A DNA stretch of 56,628 bases from an uncultured Arenimonas sp. (GTDB lineage Bacteria; Pseudomonadota; Gammaproteobacteria; Xanthomonadales; Xanthomonadaceae): positions 1 to 56,628 of the forward strand of contig CAMLKR010000004.1 of assembly GCA_946480565.1 (NCBI GenBank). The letters run 5' to 3'. Below, one piece after another: positions 18,215 to 26,361 of this stretch. Numbering within the stretch: the stretch's first letter is position 1; every line of letters starts with the position of its first letter. The notes beneath the pieces were generated by a model that was not told the origin of the DNA, searched no databases, and saw only the letters and a program-made list of their open reading frames with translations. A program made the translations under genes and the position numbers.

Positions 18215-18786
18215 TCCCGCGCGCCGCGATCACGCTGGGCATCCTGGCCGGCGGACGCGGCCAGCGCCTGGGTGGGCGCGACAAGGCCTGGGTGCGGCAC
18301 CGCCAGCGCTGCCTGCTCGAAAACGTGCTGATGGCTGTGCCCGGCGAGTTCGCCGAGCGCCTGGTCAGCGCGCGCGCCCCCGACCCGCGCTTCGAATCGC
18401 TCGGCCTGCGTCCGGTGTTCGACCGGCGCGCCGATTTCGCCGGCCCGCTGGCGGGCCTCGAAGCCCTGGCGCTGGCCTGCACCTCGCCCTGGCTGCTGAG
18501 CCTGCCGGTGGACCTGGAGGGTTTGCCCGACGATCTGGTCGACCACCTGGTGGGCATTCCGGACACCGACGGCGTGGTGGTGCACGATGCCGGCGGCCTG
18601 CAGCCCCTGCTCGGGCTCTGGCGCACCGCGGCCCTGGCCGAAAGCGCGACGGCGATGCTCGACGCCGGCGAGTCGGCGGCGCGGCGCCTGGTCGCCCGGC
18701 TGCGGGTTTCGCGGCTGGACCTGGCGCCGCTGAAGCTGGGCAACCTCAACTCTCCGCACGATTTCCCCGAGGGTTATGCACCGTGA
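18211..18786 (+). CDS. mobA: Molybdenum cofactor guanylyltransferase
   Basis: MobA joins GMP to molybdopterin to form the guanine-dinucleotide cofactor. The 191-residue product has the nucleotide-binding signature [16 protein letters not shown], then [12 protein letters not shown] and [11 protein letters not shown], with a C-terminus ending in NLNSPHDF. The GTG at 18211 overlaps the der stop (GTGA), and the end overlaps moeA in the same way. Its coupling to moeA and moeB points to a molybdenum-cofactor unit. No molybdoenzyme gene is in the window. Confidence 0.9.
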   Translation: MIPRAAITLGILAGGRGQRLGGRDKAWVRHRQRCLLENVLMAVPGEFAERLVSARAPDPRFESLGLRPVFDRRADFAGPLAGLEALALACTSPWLLSLPVDLEGLPDDLVDHLVGIPDTDGVVVHDAGGLQPLLGLWRTAALAESATAMLDAGESAARRLVARLRVSRLDLAPLKLGNLNSPHDFPEGYAP

Positions 18787-20012
18787 ACCAGGACGTCCCC
18801 ACCCGCATAGGTTTCGACGAGGCCGAGGCCTTGATCCGCGCGCACGCGCCATGTCTGGGCGTTGAGCGCGTGCCACTTTCGCGCGCACGCGGCGCCGTGC
18901 TTGCGGCGGACCTGGTGGCCGATCTCGCGCTGCCCGGCTTCGACAACTCGGCGATGGACGGATTCGCGCTGCGCGCCGACGAGGCCAACGCGGCGGCGGA
19001 CGCGGGCCTGCAGCTGGTCGGCGAGCAGTTCGCCGGTGCCAGCCGGGGCCTGGAGCTCGGGGCAGGACAGTGCAGCCGCATCACGACGGGCGCGGTGATG
19101 CCTGCGGGCGCCGACACGGTGCTGATCAAGGAAGAGGCGAGGGTGGAGGCGGGGCGCGTGTTTCCCAAGACGGCCCTGCGCAAGGGCGCCCACGTGCGCT
19201 ACGCCGGCGAGGACGTTTCCGTCGGTGAAACCGTGCTGCATGCGGGCCAGGTGCTGACGCCGGCACGGCTGAGCCTGGCGGCGGCCCTGGGCCGGGCGGA
19301 GCTGGAGGTGCGGCGCCGCCCGACCGTCGCCGTGTTCACCACTGGCGACGAGCTGCGCCCGCCGGGCCAGCCACTGGCCCCGGGCGAGATCCACGACAGC
19401 AACCGCGTGCTGCTGCAGACCCTGCTGATGGCCGAGGGCCTGGAGCCGGTCGCGTGGCCGGTGCTGCCCGACGACCCGGTGCGGATGGCGGCGGCGCTGC
19501 GCGACGCCGCCTTCTCCTTCGACCTGGTGATCACCTGCGGCGGCGTCTCGGCCGGCGAAAAGGACCACCTTCCGGCGCTGCTGCGCGAGCACGGCGACGT
19601 GTATTTCTGGAAAGTGCGCATGAAGCCGGGCATGCCCGTGTTGTTCGGGCGCCTCGGCGAGGCCTTGGTGCTGGGGCTGCCGGGGAATCCCGTATCGGTG
19701 CTGGCGACCTTCCTGACCCTGGGCCGCGCGCTGCTGGACAGCCTGCAGGGCCGCGGCGAAGCCCGCGGATCCTGGACCGCCGCACTGGCGACGCCGATCC
19801 GCAAGACGCATGCCCGCCTGGAGTTCATGCGCGGCAATCTTGCCTGCGATGCCAGCGGCCAGCTGCAGGTGGCGCCGAACCCGGCGGTCGCCTCGCACCG
19901 GCTGCGCGCGGCCGCCGATGCCAATGCGCTGATCCTGCTGCCGGAAGGGGCAGGGGAGTACGCCACCGGCGACCGCGTGACGGTGCTGCCCTACGCAGGC
20001 CACGGCGGCTAG
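18783..20012 (+). CDS. moeA: Molybdopterin molybdenumtransferase MoeA
   Basis: MoeA inserts molybdate into adenylated molybdopterin. The 409-residue product has the N-terminal block LPGFDNSAMDGFALR, ITTGAVMPAGADTV, the MPT-binding fold VAVFTTGDELRPPG and ITCGGVSAGEKDHL, FWKVRMKPGMPVLFG and LPGNPVSVLATF, and a C-terminal beta domain. The start is a GTG overlapping the mobA stop. Length is normal. Confidence 0.96.
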   Translation: MNQDVPTRIGFDEAEALIRAHAPCLGVERVPLSRARGAVLAADLVADLALPGFDNSAMDGFALRADEANAAADAGLQLVGEQFAGASRGLELGAGQCSRITTGAVMPAGADTVLIKEEARVEAGRVFPKTALRKGAHVRYAGEDVSVGETVLHAGQVLTPARLSLAAALGRAELEVRRRPTVAVFTTGDELRPPGQPLAPGEIHDSNRVLLQTLLMAEGLEPVAWPVLPDDPVRMAAALRDAAFSFDLVITCGGVSAGEKDHLPALLREHGDVYFWKVRMKPGMPVLFGRLGEALVLGLPGNPVSVLATFLTLGRALLDSLQGRGEARGSWTAALATPIRKTHARLEFMRGNLACDASGQLQVAPNPAVASHRLRAAADANALILLPEGAGEYATGDRVTVLPYAGHGG

Positions 20013-20021
20013 ACTCCGGCC

Positions 20022-21164
20022 ATGCGCGATATCGAGGAAATCACCCCGGGCCAGGCCCGTGCGCGTCAGGCGACGGGCAGTCTGCTGATCGACGTGCGCG
20101 AACCCGGCGAGCATGCGCTGGGCCTGCCGGATGGCGCGCTGGCGGTGCCGCGCGCACAGCTCGAGGCCGAGCCCGCGCGCTGGGTCGCCGACACCGGCGC
20201 CGAGGTCCTGCTGATCTGCGGCAGCGGCAAACGTTCGCTGCTGGCGGCGCAGGCGCTGACCGCGGCGGGTTACGCCCGGCCGGTGTCGGTGTCCGGTGGC
20301 TTCGAGCGCTGGCGGGCCGAGGGCCTGCCGGAACAACCGGGCGCCCCCGAGGACGCCGATTTCCTCGAGCGTTATTCCCGCCATCTGCGCCTGCCGCAGG
20401 TCGGCATCGAAGGCCAGCGCAGGCTGGCGCAGGCCAGGGTGCTCGTGGTCGGCGCCGGTGGCCTGGGTTCGCCCGCGGCCTATTACCTGGCCGCTGCCGG
20501 CGTCGGCACCCTGGTGCTGGCCGACGACGACGTGGTGGACCGCAGCAACCTGCAGCGGCAGATCCTGCATACCGAGGCGCGCATCGGCGTGGCCAAGGTC
20601 GAATCGGCGCGGCTGGCGCTGTGTGCGCTCAACCCGCGGCTGGATATCCGCACCGCGCCGGTGCGCGTGAACGCCGACAACGTCGAATCGCTGGTGGCGG
20701 ACGTCGACGTGGTGGTGGATGGCGCCGACAATTTCCCGGCGCGTTACCTGCTTTCCGATGCCTGCGTGCAGCTGGCCAAACCGCTGGTGTACGGGGCCGT
20801 GCACCGCTTCGAAGGCCAGGTGAGCGTGTTCGATGCCGGACGCCGGCGCGGCCAGGCGCCGTGTTACCGCTGTCTGTTCCCGGAACCGCCCGCGCCCGAG
20901 GACGCGCCAAACTGCGCCGAGGCCGGCGTGCTGGGCGTGCTTCCGGGCGTGATCGGCCTGCTGCAGGCCACCGAGGCGCTGAAGCTGATCCTGGAACTGG
21001 GCGATTCGCTGGCCGGCCGGCTGCTGCATTTCGACGCGCTGCGCATGCGGTTCCGCGAAACCCGATTGGGCGCGGACCCGGATTGCCCGGGCTGCGCGCC
21101 GGGCCGCGCCTTCCCGGGATATCGGGAGCTGCAGGCGCTGTGCGGTTCGCCGGACCGGGGCTGA
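20022..21164 (+). CDS. moeB: MoeB-type adenylyltransferase with N-terminal rhodanese domain
   Basis: E1-like enzyme that adenylates the C-terminus of a sulfur-carrier protein such as MoaD or ThiS. Here the 380-residue protein starts with a rhodanese domain (LLIDVREPGEHALGLPDGA; active-site loop CGSGKRS). The ThiF/MoeB domain follows with VLVVGAGGLGSPAAYYLAAAG, DDDVVDRSNLQRQ, the catalytic arginines and two zinc CxxC pairs (CYRC and CPGC). In E. coli MoeB the rhodanese is absent, and in MOCS3-type proteins it is C-terminal. The rhodanese-first order is known in Lysobacteraceae. It could supply sulfur itself. Confidence 0.92.
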   Translation: MRDIEEITPGQARARQATGSLLIDVREPGEHALGLPDGALAVPRAQLEAEPARWVADTGAEVLLICGSGKRSLLAAQALTAAGYARPVSVSGGFERWRAEGLPEQPGAPEDADFLERYSRHLRLPQVGIEGQRRLAQARVLVVGAGGLGSPAAYYLAAAGVGTLVLADDDVVDRSNLQRQILHTEARIGVAKVESARLALCALNPRLDIRTAPVRVNADNVESLVADVDVVVDGADNFPARYLLSDACVQLAKPLVYGAVHRFEGQVSVFDAGRRRGQAPCYRCLFPEPPAPEDAPNCAEAGVLGVLPGVIGLLQATEALKLILELGDSLAGRLLHFDALRMRFRETRLGADPDCPGCAPGRAFPGYRELQALCGSPDRG

Positions 21165-21178
21165 AGCGCGAGGCGACG

Positions 21179-21192
21179 TTGACGTGCGTCAA
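21179..21192. promoter_or_regulatory. FNR/DNR-type box before the host-attachment gene
   Basis: TTGACGTGCGTCAA is a perfect inverted repeat TTGAC-N4-GTCAA, the form bound by FNR/DNR-family regulators. Its centre lies 41.5 bases before a predicted start near 21227, with CATCCT (21214-21219) at the -10 position. This is exactly the class II activator geometry. The ribosome-binding site and start codon follow at once. Confidence 0.6.
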
Positions 21193-21247
21193 TGCCCCGG
21201 CCCCTGAACGAGCCATCCTCGTCTCGCACTGGCTCGGGAGGATGGCG

Positions 21248-21679
21248 ATGAACAACTGGATTCTGGTCGCGGACGAATCGCGTGCGCGGCTGTTCCGCGC
21301 GGGCGCCAGCGACGGCGAATTGGAGGAGATCGCGGGCATGGTGCACCCGGAAGGCCGCATGCACGGCCGGGACCTGACCGATGACCAGCCCGGCAGCTCC
21401 CACACCAGCGTCGGCGGCGTGCACCACGGCCTGGCGCCGCACACCGCGCTGGACGAGAAGATCTCGCGAGAATTCGCCCGCGAGCTGGTCGACCTGCTCG
21501 AGGCCGGGCGGGTCAGCCACGCCTTCGACCAGCTCACCCTGGTCGCAGAGCCGAAGTTCCTGGGCATGCTTCGCTCGATGCTGAGTCAACAGCTGGCGCG
21601 CATGGTCGTGCGGTCGCTTTCGAAGAACTACACGCAGTGCACCTTCGAACAGATCCGCAAGGTCCTCGACGCGACCTGA
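21248..21679 (+). CDS. Host-attachment family protein
   Basis: A 143-residue soluble protein of the family named after an Agrobacterium protein required for attachment to host cells, widespread in environmental proteobacteria. Typical blocks are WILVADESRARLFRAG near the start and LTLVAEPKFLGMLRSML, with LVRSLSKNYT-like VVRSLSKNYTQCT at the end. The biochemical role is unknown; the fold resembles eRF1 domain-1-like proteins. The start at 21248 is favoured because GGGAGG at 21236-21241 lies 6 bases upstream; the ATG at 21242 would touch it. An FNR-type box sits upstream. Confidence 0.86.
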   Translation: MNNWILVADESRARLFRAGASDGELEEIAGMVHPEGRMHGRDLTDDQPGSSHTSVGGVHHGLAPHTALDEKISREFARELVDLLEAGRVSHAFDQLTLVAEPKFLGMLRSMLSQQLARMVVRSLSKNYTQCTFEQIRKVLDAT

Positions 21680-21691
21680 GGGTTGCCGGGA

Positions 21692-22219
21692 TCAGCGCAC
21701 CGCCGGCTTGGGGCTGCCGGAGGCGTGCGTGGTCGCGGCCGGCGGGCCTCTCACGCTCGAGACGAATCGGGCCAGTTCCGCCGCATGCTCGGCTGGCTTG
21801 AGGTGCTTTCCATCGACCACCAGGGTGGTCATGGGCGACAGATGGCAGATCGAGGCCAGTTCGGCCATGCCCGTCTCGGCGCCGCGTCCGCCCTAGGTGC
21901 AGAAAAAGGCGATCCGGTTCGCGCCGCCGGCGTGGCGGCGGGCGTAGGTGCGCACCGGCGAAGCGAATCGGCCGGCCCAGATCGGGCCGCCAAGGACCAG
22001 CAGGTCGTAGTCCATTGGGCGCTTCTCGACCGGGGCGATGGACGGCTCCCGCCGGAAGATGGCGTCCATCAGCGAACGCAGCACCCCGAACACGCCACGG
22101 CGGGCGCGCGCATCGCGGATGGTCTCGGTGTCGGCCTGGAGTTCCCGGGCGATCTCGCGGGCGAGGTCGGCGGTGTTGCCGGACAGCGAGTAGTGGGCAA
22201 CGAGGATGCGGCGATTCAT
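21692..22219 (-). pseudogene. Flavodoxin-family gene with an in-frame amber codon
   Basis: Translation from 22219 gives MNRRILVAHYSLSGNTADLA, with the FMN-phosphate loop SLSGNTA, then LLVLGGPIWAGRFASPVRTY, stopping at TAG (21893-21895) after RIAFFCT. The same frame continues without frameshift for 66 more codons (GGRGAETGMAELASICHL, then TTLVVDGKHLK) to a TGA at 21692-21694. This is exactly the C-terminal half a flavodoxin needs. A single CAG-to-TAG or similar change would explain it. It is either a young pseudogene, a sequencing error or a readthrough case. It follows the CBS gene by 16 bases on the same strand. Confidence 0.8.
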
Positions 22220-22235
22220 GGGGTTCTCCGTCGGC

Positions 22236-22685
22236 TCAGCGCCGCTTCTCCATCTCGATGCTGGTGCCGTGCGCCAGGGCTTTTCCCAGCTCCGCCATCA
22301 GCGTCCCCAAGGCACCGATGATGTCATCGGCCGTGAGGATGCCGGTCAGGCCGCCCTTGGCGTTGACCACGGGCAGCCGACGCACTCCGTGCCGGCTCAT
22401 CAGGGCGATGGCGTCGAAGATGTCCTGGCTTTCGGTGCACGTGACCACGTCGCGTGTCATCACGTCGGCCACCGACACTTTCGCCGGATCCGTGTGCGTG
22501 GCCGCCAGGGCCAGCACGATGTCGCGGTCGGTCAGCATGCCGACCGGCCGCCGTTCGCCGTTGGGCTGCTTCACCGCCACCAGCGAACCGACGTGCCGCG
22601 CCCGCATCATTTCGGCGGCCCGGGCGGCGGACTCGGAGTCTTCGATCCAGGCCACGTTCTTGGTCTTCATTTCGGACACTTGCAT
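22236..22685 (-). CDS. CBS-domain pair protein
   Basis: A 149-residue protein made of two CBS domains (a Bateman module): residues about 10-65 with MMRARHVGSLVAV and GMLTDRDIVLA, and 75-130 with VADVMTRDVVTC, LMSRHGVRRLPVV and GILTADDIIGAL. Such stand-alone modules bind adenosine nucleotides and are common in stress regulons. The start at 22685 is chosen because GGAG lies 7 bases upstream; a longer in-frame start at 22742 would overlap the FNR-type box. It heads a two-gene unit with the flavodoxin gene. Confidence 0.9.
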   Translation of the reverse strand: MQVSEMKTKNVAWIEDSESAARAAEMMRARHVGSLVAVKQPNGERRPVGMLTDRDIVLALAATHTDPAKVSVADVMTRDVVTCTESQDIFDAIALMSRHGVRRLPVVNAKGGLTGILTADDIIGALGTLMAELGKALAHGTSIEMEKRR

Positions 22686-22741
22686 GGGGCGGCTCCGGTT
22701 GCGGGGACGTCCCATCCTTGGCGGCGGCCGAAGAGGAAGCA

Positions 22742-22755
22742 TTGACCGGGATCAA
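22742..22755. promoter_or_regulatory. FNR-type box between the CBS and KGG genes
   Basis: TTGACCGGGATCAA matches the FNR consensus TTGAT-N4-ATCAA at nine of ten defined positions. It lies 56 bases upstream of the CBS start codon, almost the same distance as the box at 21179 from its gene. It could also act on the plus-strand small gene at 22916, though no good -10 is seen on that side. Confidence 0.55.
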
Positions 22756-22813
22756 GCTTTGCGCGCGGCCAGGGTCCTGCGTTGAGAGGGCAGGGGCACA
22801 GGTGCCGACCGGC

Positions 22814-22873
22814 GGGGCGGCTTTTTCCGCCCCATGGGAAAAACCATGCCTGCCGGAGGGCAGGGCAGGCATG
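22814..22873 (+). repeat. Three consecutive stem-loops in the leader of the KGG gene
   Basis: Stem 1 is GGGGCGG (22814-22820) with CCGCCCC (22827-22833). Stem 2 is CATGG (22833-22837) with CCATG (22844-22848). Stem 3 is CATGCCTGCC (22845-22854) with GGCAGGCATG (22864-22873), a perfect 10-bp stem with a 9-base loop. Stems 2 and 3 share bases and could be alternatives. Together they form a structured leader ending 42 bases before the start codon, or a small RNA. Confidence 0.5.
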
Positions 22874-22915
22874 AAAGATGCAGGGATTCACCGGTCAATC
22901 GAACCGGAGACCGCC

Positions 22916-23110
22916 ATGCCACGCGGAGACAAATCCAGCCATACCGACAAGCAGAAGCGCCAGGCCGAGCACATCGAACAGGGCTATCGCGAGAAGGGTG
23001 TTTCCGAGGAAACGGCCGAGCGCCGCGCCTGGGCCACGGTCAACAAGCAGGACGGAGGCGGCAAGAAGTCGGGCAGCGGCCGCAAACGCACGCGCTCCGG
23101 AGGATCGTGA
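22916..23110 (+). CDS. Small KGG-rich protein (often annotated plasmid stabilisation protein)
   Basis: A 64-residue, very hydrophilic protein: MPRGDKSSHTDKQKRQAEHI, YREKGVSEETAERRAWATVNK, then a Gly/Lys/Ser tail with GGGKKSGSGRKR. This matches a small chromosomal family labelled plasmid stabilisation protein for historical reasons. It is probably a stress-induced, disordered basic protein, but the function is unknown. GGAG at 22906-22909 gives 6-base spacing to the ATG. The leader is unusually structured. Confidence 0.8.
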   Translation: MPRGDKSSHTDKQKRQAEHIEQGYREKGVSEETAERRAWATVNKQDGGGKKSGSGRKRTRSGGS

Positions 23111-23241
23111 GCCAGCGGTCGGTCCCGTCCATCGCCCGGCGTTTCCGACCCCGGAATTTCCTTCACCGTGCTCCCGGAACCTGCGGTCGATTGGCATGGG
23201 CATTGCAGCGCCTGTGCTGACTTCGCTGCTGGAGCGCCGCC

Positions 23242-24201
23242 ATGGTGGAAGCCCGCCTTTACGACGCCGATGGAACCGACCGCGTGATCCCGGCGGACGC
23301 GCTGGGGGCTTCGCGCCCCGGTCCCGAACAATTGCTGTGGGTGGACGCCGTGGCGCCCGGGACGGACGAGCTGCAGTGGCTAGGCCAGGCCCTGCGCGTG
23401 CCGGCCGAAGCCTTCGCCGGTGATTTCCGGCGCGGTCCCGGACTTATCCGGCTGGGCGGGTTCTTCAGGGCGGACGTGGTTCCGGTGGGTACCTTGGCGG
23501 CCCCCGGCTTCCAGGGCGTCGCACTTTCGATCATCGCCGGCGAGAACATCGTGCTGACCCTGCATGACGAGCCCGTCGCCTGCCTGGACGCGCTGCATGC
23601 CTCGCAGTGCGGCGATTCCGACATGGGCGTGCTGAGCGCCGACAGCTTCGCGGCGTCCCTGCTGGACTGGCACTTGTCCACCTATTTCAGCGCGGTGGCC
23701 GACTTCGAGCGCGACCTGGAGCGCCTGGAGGTGGACATCCTGGATGGCCGAAGCCGGCAATGCATGGACGAACTTCGTCGATTGCGCCGGGCGGCGTCCC
23801 GATTGCGGCGGATGCTGGCCTCGCACCGTCCGGTGTTCGCCGGGTTGTCGCGGCCCGACTTCCGGCCTTCGGTGGGCGAGGAGGTCCAGCGCCATTTCAC
23901 CGCGCTGGACGCGCGCTTCGAACGGGCGATGGACATGGTCGAGCATGCACGCGAACTGGTGATCGGAAGCTTCGAGCTCTTCAGCAGCCAGACCGCGCTG
24001 CGGACGAACCGGACCATGGGCGTCCTGACGTTCGCGACGGTGGTGCTGGGCGTGCTGGCCGTGATGAGCGGCGTGATGGGAATGAACTTCGAGGCGGCGT
24101 TCTTCGCTTCCCGGGATACCGGGTTCTGGGCAGTGGTTGGGGCGATGGTGATACTGGCGGGACTGGCCCTGTTGCTGGGCCGTCGCAAGGACTGGATCTG
24201 A
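23242..24201 (+). CDS. CorA-family divalent-cation transporter
   Basis: A 319-residue protein with a large cytoplasmic N-terminal domain and long helix (LERLEVDILDGRSRQCMDELRRLRRAASRLRRML). Two C-terminal transmembrane helices flank the selectivity motif GMN in SGVMGMNFEAAFF, and the chain ends in the usual basic tail (GRRKDWI). It probably moves Mg2+, Co2+, Ni2+ or Zn2+; the N-terminal domain resembles the ZntB-like subgroup, so import versus efflux is not settled. A hairpin follows the stop codon. Confidence 0.9.
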   Translation: MVEARLYDADGTDRVIPADALGASRPGPEQLLWVDAVAPGTDELQWLGQALRVPAEAFAGDFRRGPGLIRLGGFFRADVVPVGTLAAPGFQGVALSIIAGENIVLTLHDEPVACLDALHASQCGDSDMGVLSADSFAASLLDWHLSTYFSAVADFERDLERLEVDILDGRSRQCMDELRRLRRAASRLRRMLASHRPVFAGLSRPDFRPSVGEEVQRHFTALDARFERAMDMVEHARELVIGSFELFSSQTALRTNRTMGVLTFATVVLGVLAVMSGVMGMNFEAAFFASRDTGFWAVVGAMVILAGLALLLGRRKDWI

Positions 24202-24202
24202 C

Positions 24203-24225
24203 GCCGTCCGTGGTCGGCGGACGGC
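24203..24225 (+). terminator. Stem-loop after corA
   Basis: GCCGTCCG (24203-24210) and CGGACGGC (24218-24225) form a perfect 8-bp stem with a 7-base loop directly after the corA stop codon. There is no T tract, so termination may be weak. Confidence 0.45.
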
Positions 24226-24302
24226 ATCGGATCGTGTAGCCTTCCGCACGATCATCAGGCGGCCCGCGGGCCGCCCACCACCCAACGACCAGGGAAGCGC
24301 AG

Positions 24303-25784
24303 ATGCCGGTCACGCCTTCGTCTTCGCCCGACGCTGCGGGAATATCCGCCGAAGCCTCCATCAGGCTCCGGGCGGCCACATCGCCATGGGCGCTGGTGCT
24401 CCTGCTGCTGCTTGGAGGGGTGTTGGCGATCGGATCCGCGCCGCTCGGAATGCTGGACCAGGGCGACTACGCGCGCACCGTGTCGCGCGTCGTCGGTGAA
24501 CCCCTGCCTGCCGAGGCGGACGCGGCAAAGGGGGCACCGGCGACCCGATGGAGCCTGCGCGAGGGGATGCCGATTCCCAATCCCTCGTCGGGGACCTCCT
24601 CTTTCCTGTTCGCGGCGGCGGCGGCCCTGCAGTCCCTTTACCAGGATCGTTTCGACCTGTTGCACCTGGGGCTGGCCGGAAAGTTCGTCCTGGTGGCCGC
24701 TCTGGGACTGCTCGCCTTCATGGCGGCGCGTCGGCAGGGATTCGGGGCGATCGGGCAGGGCGGGCTTGTGCTCGGCCTGCTGCTGGCGGCGTTCGCCGCG
24801 CACAACATCGGCTTCCTGCAGTCGCTGTATGGCGAATACAGCTTTTTCCTCGGCCTGCCGCTGCTGCTGGCGGCGCTGCTATGGCCGCCGGGCCGCGGGC
24901 GCCTGGTCCTGTTGGTGGTGTCGCTGCTGATGTGCGGCGGCGCCAAGGCGCAGTTCTTCTATCTGCCGCTGCTGGTGTTGCCGGTGTTGTGGTGGCAGGC
25001 GCGCGCCGCCGGCCATCGTCCGGATGGCCTGGCGCTGGCGGCCATCCTGGTGGTGCAGGGCGCCTGCCTGGCGCCCCTGGCGATCAGCGACGTGATGGAT
25101 TTCAACCGCCATCATTCCACCCACCTGGGCTCCTACCTGGCCATGACCGAGTCCGAGCGCGACCGGCTGGGGCTGACGCCGGCCGAACGCGCCTGCATCG
25201 GCGTCGACGCCTGGGGAAACCGGCTTGAGTCGCTGGACGCCGTGCAGTACGTGCCCGATTCCGAGCACTGCTCCGGTACCTGGCCCAAGAGCCTGCTCGA
25301 CACGCTGCGTCCCTATGCCGTCGCACCGGGGGTGGCCTGGCGCATGTTGACGGTCGGACTGCCCCCGCACCTGACCGTGCGCTATTTCCACGTAAAGGCC
25401 GATTACCTTTACGCAGCGCCGCTGAAGGCCGACCCCGGTGTGGTCGCCGAGGGCCTGCAGCGGCTTACCGACGTCCGCGATGGGCTGCTGCAGCCGTGGG
25501 CGCTGATCGTGCTGCTGCTGGCCGCGCTGGCCGTAGCGGTTCACGGCATGCGCCGGCGCGAGGGCGGCGGCCTGGCGGCGCCCATGCTCGCGCTGGTCCT
25601 GGTGGCCCTCAGCCAGGTGCCGGTGGCGCTGTTGGGCGAGGGCGTGCGTGACCTCAGCAAGCATCTGGCTGGCGCGCAGTACGCGGTCGACCTCCTGATC
25701 GTGCTGCTGCTGGGCCATCTGGCCGGCATGACGCGTCGTGCCCGGCGTCGTCCAGCCGCCGACGACCGGGCGGGCCTGGCCTGA
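24303..25784 (+). CDS. Polytopic membrane protein of unknown function (possible GT-C-type)
   Basis: I do not recognise a named family. The 493-residue product has about ten to eleven hydrophobic helices. After the first helix comes an acidic, tyrosine-containing loop (MLDQGDYARTVSRVVG), where GT-C glycosyltransferases carry a catalytic acid. Later features are LYGEYSFFLGLPL, GGAKAQFFYLPLLVLPVLWW and a soluble loop of about 130 residues with two cysteines (ERACIGVDAWGN and SEHCSG) that could form a periplasmic disulfide. This layout resembles glycan-modifying membrane enzymes, but the assignment is only suggestive. It stands alone between corA and the minus-strand BLUF gene. Confidence 0.8.
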   Translation: MPVTPSSSPDAAGISAEASIRLRAATSPWALVLLLLLGGVLAIGSAPLGMLDQGDYARTVSRVVGEPLPAEADAAKGAPATRWSLREGMPIPNPSSGTSSFLFAAAAALQSLYQDRFDLLHLGLAGKFVLVAALGLLAFMAARRQGFGAIGQGGLVLGLLLAAFAAHNIGFLQSLYGEYSFFLGLPLLLAALLWPPGRGRLVLLVVSLLMCGGAKAQFFYLPLLVLPVLWWQARAAGHRPDGLALAAILVVQGACLAPLAISDVMDFNRHHSTHLGSYLAMTESERDRLGLTPAERACIGVDAWGNRLESLDAVQYVPDSEHCSGTWPKSLLDTLRPYAVAPGVAWRMLTVGLPPHLTVRYFHVKADYLYAAPLKADPGVVAEGLQRLTDVRDGLLQPWALIVLLLAALAVAVHGMRRREGGGLAAPMLALVLVALSQVPVALLGEGVRDLSKHLAGAQYAVDLLIVLLLGHLAGMTRRARRRPAADDRAGLA

Positions 25785-25791
25785 GCGGATC

Positions 25792-26361
25792 TCAGCGAAG
25801 CAGGACGGCGGCCAATGCCGCGGCCACGATCAGCAGCAGGCCGACCGCGCCCATCAGCATCGTGCCATTCGCGGTTCTGGAACGCGGGGCGGCGGCATCG
25901 GCGCGTTCCGGCAATTCCCGGGGCTGGCCGGAATCGGCGTTGCCCAGGAGCAGCGCCACCATCGCCTCGACCAGGGCCGGTTCGAACGAATAAGGCTCGA
26001 AACCGATCCGGCCGTGGCGGGCCATCAGGACCCGGACCTCGGGGGCGTCCGGCACGTGTTTCATGGCCCAGCCCCGGAAGGCCGGCTGGGGAATTTCCCG
26101 GCGATCGAGCACCTTCAGGTCCTGGTGGCGCGGATCGTCCTGGAGCCGTGCGTAAAGCGCCTCGACCTGGTCCTGCCGTCCCTCGAGCACCTGGAAGAAG
26201 CAGCCGTCGGCGAAATACAGGCCGCCGACCAGGCGGTTGCGCCCGTTGTTGCGCCGGGACTGCAGCAGGATGCGGCCGACTTCCGGATGGAAACCGGCGC
26301 CGTCGCGCACCGGCGGGAACGTCGCGCGGCTGACGTAAGTGAGGCGGAGGTATCTGGGCAT
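25792..26361 (-). CDS. BLUF blue-light sensor with C-terminal membrane anchor
   Basis: A 189-residue protein with a full FAD-binding BLUF domain (residues 3-105). The light-switch residues are present: Tyr9 in RLTYVSRAT, Asn39 in RRNNGRNRLVGGLYF and Gln57 in FFQVLEG, plus the W98/M100 pair in FRGWAMKHV. No output domain follows. A linker ends in one transmembrane helix (about 167-189, MLMGAVGLLLIVAAALAAVLL), so the sensor should be bound to the inner membrane. The start at 26361 gives the family N-terminus MPRYLRLTYVS; a longer GTG start at 26442 is possible. Confidence 0.9.
   Translation of the reverse strand: MPRYLRLTYVSRATFPPVRDGAGFHPEVGRILLQSRRNNGRNRLVGGLYFADGCFFQVLEGRQDQVEALYARLQDDPRHQDLKVLDRREIPQPAFRGWAMKHVPDAPEVRVLMARHGRIGFEPYSFEPALVEAMVALLLGNADSGQPRELPERADAAAPRSRTANGTMLMGAVGLLLIVAAALAAVLLR

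Noticed and set aside
22742..22755. FNR-type box as the main promoter element for the KGG gene
   Set aside because: No acceptable -10 at the class II distance on the plus strand; the geometry fits the CBS gene better.
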